The notes under the pieces: generated by a model
What the model saw: the letters and a program-made list of their open reading frames with translations, nothing else
Databases searched by the model: none
What the model was told of the DNA's origin: nothing
Program-made: the position numbers and the translations under genes
DNA from: Ruegeria sp. THAF33
Lineage (GTDB): Bacteria; Pseudomonadota; Alphaproteobacteria; Rhodobacterales; Rhodobacteraceae
Assembly: GCF_009363615.1 (NCBI RefSeq)
Contig: NZ_CP045387.1
Location: 14,250-78,249 of the forward strand
Reading direction: 5' to 3'
Length of the DNA stretch: 64,000 nucleotides
Shown here: piece after piece, positions 17,715 through 25,476 of the stretch
Layout of the letters: the number at the start of each line of letters is the position of its first letter
Numbering within the stretch: position 1 is the stretch's first letter

Positions 17715-17816
17715 ATCTTCTGGAAGTACTTGAGTCAGTGGTCGCCTCCTTTCGTTTTAGGGTGGTTGTGCCGACCCCGCTGCTGCTCGCATAGAGAGTA
17801 TCATACGTAATTCAAA

Positions 17817-17846
17817 TAGTTAGGTTTTTCTTCGCGCTGCGGTCAA
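17817..17846 (-). promoter_or_regulatory. Possible sigma70-type promoter for hamA
   Basis: Read on the minus strand, TTGACC (17841-17846) is followed after 18 bases by TAACTA (17817-17822), about 65 bases before the strong Shine-Dalgarno of hamA. This is a consensus-like match only. Confidence 0.3.
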
Positions 17847-17996
17847 AGAAATTGTGCGATACTCCTTCAACGCCCCAAGGTCCGGAGTGTCACCGCTGCC
17901 CGTTGATAATACGTCAGCTGTCTCCTTTTGGCGTGAACGCTACACTTCGCCTTGCGGAAGTTCAGTTCAGCGTTGCAAACGGCTGCATCGCGCCGT

Positions 17997-18992
17997 CTAT
18001 GTCGGTAGTTTTCTCGACCCCGGCAGATAGAACTCCGTAATCCCCCGCTTCCCCTCGGCCCGCCCGAGCTGGACGATCACATCGATGGATTTCCGGATGT
18101 ATTCCCGAACCTCGGCAAAGGTCAGTGGTGTGCCGGCCTGCAGCACCATGATCGCCAGTCGATCGATTGCGAGTTCTGCGGTTTCCGCGTGGATGGTGGA
18201 AACCGACCCGCCATGGCCGGTGTTGATGGCCTCGAGGTAGGTCAGGGCCTCGGCACCGCGCAGCTCGCCGACGATGATCCGGTCAGGTCGCATACGGAGG
18301 GAGGCTTGAAGGAGAGCGTTGGCGCTGCGTTGCGAACCGGCACCGCGGTCGGCAAGGAGGGCGACGGTGTTGGGCTGGCCGGGGAAGAGCTCAAAAGCGT
18401 CTTCGATGGTGATCAGCCGCTCGTGCTCGCTCACATGGGTCAGGAGGTGGCGGGCGAACGTGGTCTTCCCGGTCGAGGTGCCGCCGCTGATCAGGACGTT
18501 GAGCCGCGCCTCGACCAGAGTCTGCAGCGCGGCCTCAAGGTTCTCCTCCGCTAGACTGGCGATGTTTTTCATCTTCTCCGCGCGGAGGGCGTCGAGCGAG
18601 ACGGCCTTGCCGAAGAGATAAGCCGGGGCGTAGTCCCTAATGCTGCCAGAGGCGAAGAGGCGAATGGTGATCGAGGCACCGCGATCGATGGCGGGCGGCA
18701 CGGCGACCTGGACCCGAAGCGGGCGGCCCGCATATTCCACCTTGCCGGAGACGAGGGGGTTCTTTTCAGAGACGCGGGCCTTGGCATCGCCGACGATGGT
18801 CTGGGCCATGTTGAGGGCTGTGGTCCGATCCACGGTCTGACCTTCGTGGCGCATGCTGGCATCCCCCGCGACCTCGAGCCAGACCTTGCCGTCGGGGTTG
18901 ATCGCGATCTCGACCACGTCGTCACGCCGCAGGAGATCGCGGAACGGGTCGAGATAACGCTCGAGGTATGAGGCTGGCGAGGCCTGATCCAT
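17997..18992 (-). CDS. virB11: VirB11 traffic ATPase of the T4SS
   Basis: A 331-residue hexameric secretion ATPase at the cytoplasmic base of the T4SS. It has an N-terminal domain (1-135), then Walker A GGTSTGKTTFARH, the Asp box TIEDAFELFP, Walker B RPDRIIVGELRG and the His box TGHGGSVSTIHAE. The ATG at 18992 is preferred to the adjacent TTG at 18995. It is the last gene of the virB operon, 82 bases after virB10. All catalytic motifs are intact. Confidence 0.95.
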   Translation of the reverse strand: MDQASPASYLERYLDPFRDLLRRDDVVEIAINPDGKVWLEVAGDASMRHEGQTVDRTTALNMAQTIVGDAKARVSEKNPLVSGKVEYAGRPLRVQVAVPPAIDRGASITIRLFASGSIRDYAPAYLFGKAVSLDALRAEKMKNIASLAEENLEAALQTLVEARLNVLISGGTSTGKTTFARHLLTHVSEHERLITIEDAFELFPGQPNTVALLADRGAGSQRSANALLQASLRMRPDRIIVGELRGAEALTYLEAINTGHGGSVSTIHAETAELAIDRLAIMVLQAGTPLTFAEVREYIRKSIDVIVQLGRAEGKRGITEFYLPGSRKLPT

Positions 18993-19074
18993 CAATTCGG
19001 TGATTCCGGTAATATTGAACCTGGTTTCGCTGCCTCTCGCCTGCGGCTCGAACGCGAAACCTGATGCTTCTTTT

Positions 19075-20517
19075 TCATTGTGAACCGGAACCCCCGTAGA
19101 TCACCACATCCCGGTCCACGAGCACGGTGACCGAGGCGCCCTGATCGACATAGATCGTCGGCGCGATCGAGACCTGATCGGCGATGACCGACCCGACAGC
19201 GTCCTGCAGGTCGCTGCTGACATCGCCCAGGACAATGCTTGTCGTCTCGTTGTTGGCACTCTCCGCCGCCACGGCAGGCGCCGCCCCGATCACGGAAATC
19301 AGCGCCGCCCCGCCGAAGCGCTCGGCAAACTTGGTGTCGACGAGACCAGTGAGGCCCGAGCGGCCAAGCTGGTCGCCGCCCACAGCGGCGATTTCCATCG
19401 AGGTGCCGTCCGGGGTCAGGACGCGGGTCCAGAGGATCAGGATGCGCTTCTGGTGCATTTCGATCCCGGAGCGGTATTGGCCAAAAAGGCGGGAGCCCCG
19501 GGGGATCAGGATCCGGTCCCCGGAAAACGCCGGGACCGGCTCGGAGACGACCGCGACCACGGAGCCCGGCAGGTCGCTGTTTATAGCGGTCTGGAGCGCC
19601 GCCTGGATGACGGACCCTTGCGTCAGCGTGCGTTCGGGATGGGTGAGGCGGGCAGCTTCTTGCACTTCGAGTGGGCGCGCGCTTTGCAGGAACGCCTCAT
19701 TGCCCGAGAGTACCGGGCCCCCGGTTCCAGCGGCAGCAGGATCGGCGACCGCCGCGCCACTTTGGCCACCACGGGGACCGTCAGCGTAGACCACGGCGGG
19801 GGATTTGATTTGCGCGGTCAGAAGCTCTTTGGCGACCTGTTCGGCCTCGCGCTGGCGCTGCTCCTCTTCCTGGCGTCGGCGTTCTTCGAGAAGGCGCTGA
19901 TCGGCAATCAGACCCTCGCGGTCGAGCTCGGCCTCGAGCCCCTCGCGCTGCGCGCGTTCGGCATCCAGCATGGCCTGCAAACCTTCGATGCGGGTCTCGG
20001 TCTGGCGCTGCAGATTGGCCAGCTCGGTTTCCTTTGCGGCGAGCGTTGCTTCGAGCGCGGCCTTTTGCTCGTCGAATGCTTCCCGAAGATCTGAGACGGC
20101 GGACTGGATTTCCGAGTTGCGGGCGGCCTGGCTGGCGGCCAGCGCCTCGCGCAGCTTGGCGATCTCGGCCAACACTTCGGCGCTCGGCTCAGGTGCTGGC
20201 GCCGCAGGCACCTCGAGCGCTTCCTCGACGGCGATCAGCGCGTCGTTGACCCGTTGCTCGGTCTCGTCAGGCGGAAATTCCAGCCGCCCGCCGGTGCCGG
20301 GGCGGCGGTCCTGGAAGGTCTCGACATCGGAGGTCTCAAGTGCGCTGTCACCTTCCTGCAGACCAGTGGCCAGGAAATACGCGACCCCGGCGCCGCCAAG
20401 GGCGAGGGCCGCGGCGAGCGCACCGACCCCGAGGCTGTTGCCCCGGCGTCCGGATTTTCCACGCTGGTTGAACTGGTCGAGGCGGTCCTGCAGATCGGGA
20501 GGGGTTTGATCGGCCAT
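19075..20517 (-). CDS. virB10: VirB10 core-complex protein
   Basis: A 480-residue protein with a short cytoplasmic tail, one transmembrane helix at about 25-50 (ALAAALALGGAGVAYFLATG), and a long coiled coil rich in Glu, Arg and Gln at about 115-245. The C-terminal TrbI/VirB10 domain runs from about 270 (LTQGSVIQAAL, PRGSRLFGQYRSG, ILWTRVLTPDG). VirB10 spans both membranes and gates the outer-membrane pore in response to ATPase signals. The coiled coil is longer than in many VirB10 proteins and replaces the usual proline-rich spacer. It starts two bases after the virB9 stop. Confidence 0.95.
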   Translation of the reverse strand: MADQTPPDLQDRLDQFNQRGKSGRRGNSLGVGALAAALALGGAGVAYFLATGLQEGDSALETSDVETFQDRRPGTGGRLEFPPDETEQRVNDALIAVEEALEVPAAPAPEPSAEVLAEIAKLREALAASQAARNSEIQSAVSDLREAFDEQKAALEATLAAKETELANLQRQTETRIEGLQAMLDAERAQREGLEAELDREGLIADQRLLEERRRQEEEQRQREAEQVAKELLTAQIKSPAVVYADGPRGGQSGAAVADPAAAGTGGPVLSGNEAFLQSARPLEVQEAARLTHPERTLTQGSVIQAALQTAINSDLPGSVVAVVSEPVPAFSGDRILIPRGSRLFGQYRSGIEMHQKRILILWTRVLTPDGTSMEIAAVGGDQLGRSGLTGLVDTKFAERFGGAALISVIGAAPAVAAESANNETTSIVLGDVSSDLQDAVGSVIADQVSIAPTIYVDQGASVTVLVDRDVVIYGGSGSQ

Positions 20518-20519
20518 GG

Positions 20520-21242
20520 TCAGTTGCTCACGTAGATCGCGCTTTCGTCGCGCCAGGCGCAGATCGCCTCGTCGCCGATGCGCAGCGTCCAGTAAGTGTT
20601 CACCCCGAGCACCCGGACCGTGTTGCCTTGCTGGGTCCAGTTGACCGTCCGCTCGCGACCCTGGTCATCGGCCTTGAAGAGGGCGGGCTGGCGACTGTTC
20701 TCCGGGAAGACGAAATACGTGTAGCGCCCGTCGTCGTAGATATGGCTGGGGCGGAAATCACCTTCGCCCGAGACGCGGTAGTTGTAGTTCCGCGGAGCCT
20801 CATAGCCCTTGGGCTGGGTGGCACCCGCCGCGCGGCGTTCCTCGTCGGGGTAGCGGAAGCGCACCTCGAAGAACATACCAGTGCGGTTCGGGATCGAACC
20901 CTCGCGCAGGTGGAAGGAATAGGTGCGGCGGTTGGTGATCACCGTCATGTTGGTCGAGGCATTGGCCACATGCGGTTTGATCGTGAGAACATTGCCGAGC
21001 TCGGGGATCGGATCGACCTGGAAGCTCTCGGTGTCGCCGACAATGACCGCCTCGAACCTCTCCCCGGCCCCGAAATGAATCGTGGTCGAATGCCGCAAGT
21101 CAGTTTCGATCCGGTAGACCTGGTTTTCATTGTAGACGGCAGTGCGGATGCGGATATCGAGCGGGCCGCCTTGTGGCGTGGCTTCGGCGGATGCGGCAAC
21201 GGGCATGGCAAGCGCCAGGAGGAGCGCAGGTAGAGATCTCAT
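20520..21242 (-). CDS. virB9: VirB9 outer-membrane core protein
   Basis: A 240-residue protein with a signal peptide (MRSLPALLLALAMPVAASA, cleavage after about residue 19). It has a VirB9/CagX-type body: IRTAVYNENQVYRI, GDTESF, LTIKPH, NMTVITNRRTYSFHL, and the C-terminal DGRYTYFVFPENSRQPALF. With VirB7 and VirB10 it builds the outer-membrane core ring. It follows virB8 by five bases. No unusual feature was seen. Confidence 0.95.
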   Translation of the reverse strand: MRSLPALLLALAMPVAASAEATPQGGPLDIRIRTAVYNENQVYRIETDLRHSTTIHFGAGERFEAVIVGDTESFQVDPIPELGNVLTIKPHVANASTNMTVITNRRTYSFHLREGSIPNRTGMFFEVRFRYPDEERRAAGATQPKGYEAPRNYNYRVSGEGDFRPSHIYDDGRYTYFVFPENSRQPALFKADDQGRERTVNWTQQGNTVRVLGVNTYWTLRIGDEAICAWRDESAIYVSN

Positions 21243-21247
21243 TTAGG

Positions 21248-21928
21248 TCAGTTCTCCAGGGTCTCGGCGTCGACGCGGTAGGAGGTCACCACGAAGCCCA
21301 AGGGGTTGGCCCAGACGTCCTGAAGGCGCTGGCGGGTTTCGGGTTGGAAGTCGTAACCGACAGTGGCGACGTAAGACCGAGTGACGGTGCGGGTATCGCG
21401 GGGACGGCGCAGCGTGCGGGTGAAACGGACCTGGGCCACGCCGCGCTCGATCTGGTTCACCGACTTGATCACCACCTCGATCTTGGCGTCACGGCCATAG
21501 ACGGTAATCGGGTAGTCTTCGTTGGTGGAGGACCAGAGATCGCGCAGCGTGCGCGCGGCGTCGCCATCCGAACGGTCGAGCACCGAGTTGATGCGTTGCT
21601 CGCCATCGGTCAGGTCATAAGTTTCCCGATCATCGACATAGGCCACGAGATTGGCCTGGATGATGGCATCGCTTTCCGAGAGTGTCAGCGCCTGGACGGC
21701 GGCGACCCGGTCCATTTCGCCGGTTTCCTTGTCGACCACGACCACGAAGGTTTCGGTCGTCTTGAGCGGAAAGAGGCTCGCGCCGGCGACCATGCCGGCC
21801 ACGCCGACCAGCACACCGGCCGCCGCGACCAACCACGCGAAGCGCTCGCGCCGTCTTGGCCCGTAGATGAAATCCGCCTCAAAAGCATCGCGATCGGGCG
21901 CGGGGGAACTGGTCACAAGCTTCTTCAA
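21248..21928 (-). CDS. virB8: VirB8 inner-membrane assembly protein
   Basis: A protein of about 226 residues with one transmembrane helix at about 32-55 (FAWLVAAAGVLVGVAGMVAGA) followed by a periplasmic NTF2-like VirB8 domain (YDLTDGEQRINSVLDRSDGDA, DYPITVYGRDAKIEV, QVRFTRTLRRP). VirB8 nucleates T4SS assembly in the inner membrane. The frame opens at TTG 21928 with only a weak ribosome site, so the start could be a few codons later (for example GTG at 21916). It lies 17 bases after virB6. Confidence 0.93.
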   Translation of the reverse strand: MKKLVTSSPAPDRDAFEADFIYGPRRRERFAWLVAAAGVLVGVAGMVAGASLFPLKTTETFVVVVDKETGEMDRVAAVQALTLSESDAIIQANLVAYVDDRETYDLTDGEQRINSVLDRSDGDAARTLRDLWSSTNEDYPITVYGRDAKIEVVIKSVNQIERGVAQVRFTRTLRRPRDTRTVTRSYVATVGYDFQPETRQRLQDVWANPLGFVVTSYRVDAETLEN

Positions 21929-21945
21929 GTCAATCGTCTTTCACA

Positions 21946-22959
21946 TCAGGGTTTGCGGAAGGCCTTGGCGGCGGAGAGAAGCGCGCCGGGGCTTTGCCGG
22001 ATCATCTCGCCGGTTTTGACCACGCCCGCATTGGCCATCTGGTTCAGCTCGTGCGGAGACTTGCCGGTGACGAGGCGGGAGGTCGCGCCGGTGCCATACT
22101 GGCGCGTGTTCACGAAGCCCTGACGCGCGAGGCCGGTCAGACCCACGGCGTTGGAGGCAATGCCCACGACGCCGGTGAGGTTGGAGGCGATGTAGGGGAC
22201 CGAGGCCATGATCCCGGCGCTGAGGATCAGGATGACGAGGAAGGGCAGGATGAGGCTGACGGTCTCGACATCACCCGGATCGGCGGAGGCGTCCCCGATG
22301 GCCTCGGCGATGGCGACAATGATGCCTGCGGCCCCGGCGGCGGCGACCGGCATGAGCGCATAGCCGATGGTGGCGCGGGTCCAGGCCTCAAAAAGCGACT
22401 GGGTTGGTTTGAACAGCGAAGTCACGATCATGAAGGGGGCGATCACGATCATCAGCGCGAACACAATGCGGGCGAAGGCGATGATCCCGGCGGTGACGGC
22501 GGCAAAGACGGCTGAAAGGACGAAGAAGATCGCGCCCAGGACCGCCCCGAAGACCCAGCCCGCCCGGTCGCCGATCGTGTCGCCATAGGCGGTGATGCGG
22601 GCGACCATGTTGTCGAGGCTCTCATAGACCCCGGCCTCATCGCCCGAGCCGGTGAGCGCGAGGATCGAGGCCCCGACGGAGTCGGGCACGCGCGTGACGA
22701 TGTCATAGATGACGCTGAAATTATCCCAACTCTGCGCGAATATGCCCACGAGCGCCACCTTCATCCCGAAGGCAAAGCCGGTGCCGAAGGGCAGGGGGCG
22801 GAGTTGCATGACCGCGTTGATCCCGAGGAGCACGACGAGGAGCGCGGCCCCGGCCGAGATCACGTCGCCGACAGCGCCTGCCGAAGAGACAAAGCCGTCC
22901 TGCGCCACAGTGTCTACCGCGGCGTCGACCTGTCCCAGTATGTCGCGAATTACTCCCAT
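21946..22959 (-). CDS. virB6: VirB6/TrbL polytopic inner-membrane channel protein
   Basis: A 337-residue protein with at least five strong hydrophobic segments (about 30-50, 60-80, 140-165, 170-192, 205-225 and 240-260). This is the pattern of VirB6/TrbL, which forms part of the inner-membrane translocation path. The ATG follows the stop of the preceding gene directly (TAGATG), so translation is coupled. The C-terminal tail (about 270-337) is hydrophilic and includes LVTGKSPHELNQMANAGV. Confidence 0.92.
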   Translation of the reverse strand: MGVIRDILGQVDAAVDTVAQDGFVSSAGAVGDVISAGAALLVVLLGINAVMQLRPLPFGTGFAFGMKVALVGIFAQSWDNFSVIYDIVTRVPDSVGASILALTGSGDEAGVYESLDNMVARITAYGDTIGDRAGWVFGAVLGAIFFVLSAVFAAVTAGIIAFARIVFALMIVIAPFMIVTSLFKPTQSLFEAWTRATIGYALMPVAAAGAAGIIVAIAEAIGDASADPGDVETVSLILPFLVILILSAGIMASVPYIASNLTGVVGIASNAVGLTGLARQGFVNTRQYGTGATSRLVTGKSPHELNQMANAGVVKTGEMIRQSPGALLSAAKAFRKP

Positions 22960-23397
22960 CTATTCCGCACAGACCTCCACGACCTGAGCCTCGAGCGCGT
23001 CGGCCTGCGCGTAGAGATCGAGCACCTTGAACGGCAGACGCGGGTTGTCCGAGGTCTGGAACCGGGGCATGGCGTCAAGCGCTTGGTCCCAGGTGAAGTC
23101 GCCCAGCAGGCAGGTACAGCTCTCCGAGGCGAGCGCCTCTTCAGCGATCAGGATACGCAGAATCGCGCGGTAACCATTGCGAAGGTATGCGGTCTCGGCC
23201 AGATCGATGGGCGGTTTCGGGACCCGGCATGCGTCGGCCTGGTCCCGCGCGATGGCCATCGAGTTGAAGGTCGTGTCGCCGGAGGGATCTGTGCTCGGGG
23301 TCTGGGCCAACGCAACACTGGGCAGGGTACTCACGACAAGTGCGGCGAAGCAAAGAGACCGAATTGATGCCAAGCTGTGAGTCATGGTTTGCCTCAT
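22960..23397 (-). CDS. Exported protein of unknown function in the virB operon
   Basis: A 145-residue protein with a signal peptide (about 1-31, ending VALAQ). The mature part contains four cysteines (Cys58, then a close SCTC pair, and one near the C terminus), suggesting disulphide bonding in the periplasm. The start overlaps the virB5 stop by four bases (ATGA), which fixes the start at 23397 rather than the internal ATG at 23385. The next gene, virB6, begins with no gap. I do not recognise the family; its place between virB5 and virB6 suggests a T4SS accessory such as an entry-exclusion or core-stabilising protein. Confidence 0.7.
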   Translation of the reverse strand: MRQTMTHSLASIRSLCFAALVVSTLPSVALAQTPSTDPSGDTTFNSMAIARDQADACRVPKPPIDLAETAYLRNGYRAILRILIAEEALASESCTCLLGDFTWDQALDAMPRFQTSDNPRLPFKVLDLYAQADALEAQVVEVCAE

Positions 23398-24161
23398 GGG
23401 TCCACCGCCATCGAGCGGAATTTGCGCTCATCCGCGAGGGTCGCGGCATCGACGACGCCAAGCTGGCCGGCACTGACGCCTTGCGCCGCTTCCAGCCGCC
23501 AGATTTGGGTCAGGATGATGCCGAGCTCGGCGGTGACGCGGGTGTTGAGATCGACAGCGGCCTTTAGACCGTCCTGATCATCGATGAGCCCGACCATGGT
23601 CTCGAGCCGCTCGAGGCTTTGGCCTGCCTCCTCGTGGCTTTCCTGCGCGGCGACGGACAGCATGGCGCTGGCTCCGGCGGAGGCGGCTATGCGGTTGTCG
23701 GCGGGCTGATCCGATCCCGAGAGCGTGCTCAGGCGCTCCGAGGTGAAGCCGCTGCCCGACAGCACGCGCTCGACGGAGGCCGAGAGTTCCGCACCGGGAT
23801 TGAAGCCGCTGAGGAAATCGCCGCTGGCCAAGGACTGCGCGGTGTTGAGAGGAGCCACGAGCTTGCCGCGCAGCGCGCGGAATTCCTCGACTGTTGCGAA
23901 GAGCTCGCCCAACCCGCTGCCCTCGATCAGCGAGGTCAGTTGCGCCTCAAGGTTTGTGAGCTGCGACAGCTGGGTTTCCAGTTCCAGCCGCATGGTGGCG
24001 AGTTGCTGCATCTGGACATTTAGATCCTCAGCCATGTGTTCGAGCTGGGCGACGAGTTGGCCAAGCTGCGAGCCATCGAAGGTCGGCACGCCCTGAGCCG
24101 TGGCGGGCCCGCTGAGCCCGAGCGCGGTGACCGCGGCGGCGGTCAGGAGAAGCTGTCTCAT
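23394..24161 (-). CDS. virB5: VirB5-family pilus-associated protein
   Basis: A 255-residue protein with signal peptide (MRQLLLTAAAVTALGLSGPATA). It has long helical segments rich in Gln and Leu (LVAQLEHMAEDLNVQMQQLATM) and a C-terminal helix pair (LIDDQDGLKAAVDLNTRV, then AELGIILTQIWRLEAAQ). This is the VirB5/TrbJ pattern; VirB5 caps the pilus and helps contact recipients. The start overlaps the preceding gene by four bases. Its first 45 mature residues and its last helices are clearly related to those of the upstream gene at 24158-25270. Confidence 0.88.
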   Translation of the reverse strand: MRQLLLTAAAVTALGLSGPATAQGVPTFDGSQLGQLVAQLEHMAEDLNVQMQQLATMRLELETQLSQLTNLEAQLTSLIEGSGLGELFATVEEFRALRGKLVAPLNTAQSLASGDFLSGFNPGAELSASVERVLSGSGFTSERLSTLSGSDQPADNRIAASAGASAMLSVAAQESHEEAGQSLERLETMVGLIDDQDGLKAAVDLNTRVTAELGIILTQIWRLEAAQGVSAGQLGVVDAATLADERKFRSMAVDP

Positions 24162-25270
24162 TCGGGAACTCCCATTTGCATGAAGTCGCGCTCGGCCAAT
24201 CGGTCGGCGACGAGGTGCTGCGCGTAGGCTGCCTCGCGCTGCTGGTTGGCGGCCATCAGCCGGACACGAAGATTGAGAATGCGGGCGATCTCGGCCTTGG
24301 CGTAGGTGTTGAGTTCCCAGGCCGCCTTGGCATTGGGCTGCGCATCGATCTGCAGGATGATCGCGCGGAGGCGGTTGATCACTTGCTCGGTCGTTGCCGA
24401 ACTATCGGCGGCGTAATAGACGCCTGCCTCGGAGATGCTGGCATATTCGGCCAGTGCAAAATCCGAGGGCGAGAGCGTCCCGAGCGCGTCGGCGCCGCCA
24501 ACGACAGCCAGGTATTCGTTGTAGAACTTCGAGATGTTGCGCACGTAGCCCTGGGTTTCGGCAAAGGGCGGCACGCCGCCATATTCGATGACCCGGCCCG
24601 GTCCGGCGTTATAGGCCGCAAGCGCATGGGGGATGTTGCCGAAGCGGCCCAACTGCGTGGTGATGTAACGCGCGCCGCCGCGCAGGTTGTCCTTCACATC
24701 ATAGCGATCGACGCCGAGGTCAGACGCGGTTCCAGGCATGAGCTGGGTCAGCCCATAGGCGCCGACCGGGCTTTCGGCGGCGACGTTGAAGCGGCTCTCC
24801 TGCTTGATCAGGGCCTGGAAGAGGCAGCGCCACTGGGTGGCGGAGAGGCCGGCGCGGGCCACACCCGGCGCGCCTGCGAACTCGCCCGCGACCTCGACGA
24901 TCATCATCTCGACGGTCTCGCGGCCCTCGCCAAAAAGGCGGCTCACCATCGGACTCGCATCGGTGTTCGGGTAGACCGCCGCCACCCCGAAATCCGCATT
25001 GCCCTCGAGCGCGCGGATATCGAAGCCGGGGCCGGTGATCGCGGCGGTCATCTCCTCGAGGACGCGCAGTTGGTCGGCCTGGACGTCGGCCAGCGTGGAC
25101 TCGGTGCGGTCCTTGTCCTGCTGCACGCCCAGATCCTCGGCCAATGCCGTCACCCGTGCGATGGCGCGGCCGATCGCGGAATTGTCCTGCGTCGGAACCC
25201 CTTGGGCATGCGCGGGCAGGGTACCGAGGCCGAGGCAAAGCCCGGCGGATATGATCGCGGCGCGGTTCAT
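24158..25270 (-). CDS. VirB5 paralogue with an inserted lytic transglycosylase (SLT) domain
   Basis: A 370-residue protein. Residues 1-22 are a signal peptide; 23-80 (AQGVPTQDNSAIGRAIARV, then ALAEDLGVQQD) align with the N terminus of the adjacent VirB5. Residues about 145-250 are a transglycosylase fold with IKQESRFN (catalytic Glu158), GAYGLTQLMPGTA and [12 protein letters not shown]. Residues about 297-365 (LRAIILQIDAQPNAKAAWEL, then NTYAKAEIARILN) align with the VirB5 C-terminal helices. It therefore looks like VirB5 with an SLT domain in place of its middle. It may open peptidoglycan at the pilus site. ATGA overlaps link it to both neighbours. A separate transglycosylase is encoded at 28433. 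Confidence 0.8.
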   Translation of the reverse strand: MNRAAIISAGLCLGLGTLPAHAQGVPTQDNSAIGRAIARVTALAEDLGVQQDKDRTESTLADVQADQLRVLEEMTAAITGPGFDIRALEGNADFGVAAVYPNTDASPMVSRLFGEGRETVEMMIVEVAGEFAGAPGVARAGLSATQWRCLFQALIKQESRFNVAAESPVGAYGLTQLMPGTASDLGVDRYDVKDNLRGGARYITTQLGRFGNIPHALAAYNAGPGRVIEYGGVPPFAETQGYVRNISKFYNEYLAVVGGADALGTLSPSDFALAEYASISEAGVYYAADSSATTEQVINRLRAIILQIDAQPNAKAAWELNTYAKAEIARILNLRVRLMAANQQREAAYAQHLVADRLAERDFMQMGVPE

Positions 25271-25476
25271 TCCGGACGGGGCAGGGGCTCGAAGGTGCAG
25301 TCGGGCTTGTCCGTCTCCTGAACCGCTGCGCCCATGGTCGAGAAGGAAAGCGCGGACCGGGTCACCTGCGGCTCGCCATTGCGACCGAAGCAGGGCGAGG
25401 TTTTCTCGGTGTACTTTTCGCAAGCCGACAGCAGGCTTGCGGCAGCGCAAAGCGCCAGGAGGGGTTTTGAACTCAT
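25267..25476 (-). CDS. Small lipoprotein, possible VirB7 equivalent
   Basis: A 69-residue protein with a lipoprotein signal: MSSKPLLALCAAASLLSAC, lipobox LSAC with Cys19 as the acylated residue, then a short Ser/Thr/Pro-containing tail with Cys30-type and Cys60-type residues. VirB7 is a small outer-membrane lipoprotein of the core complex, and none other is visible in the operon. The position just after virB4 differs from the classical order, so the assignment is tentative. Four-base overlaps tie it to virB4 upstream and the VirB5-SLT gene downstream. Confidence 0.65.
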   Translation of the reverse strand: MSSKPLLALCAAASLLSACEKYTEKTSPCFGRNGEPQVTRSALSFSTMGAAVQETDKPDCTFEPLPRPE

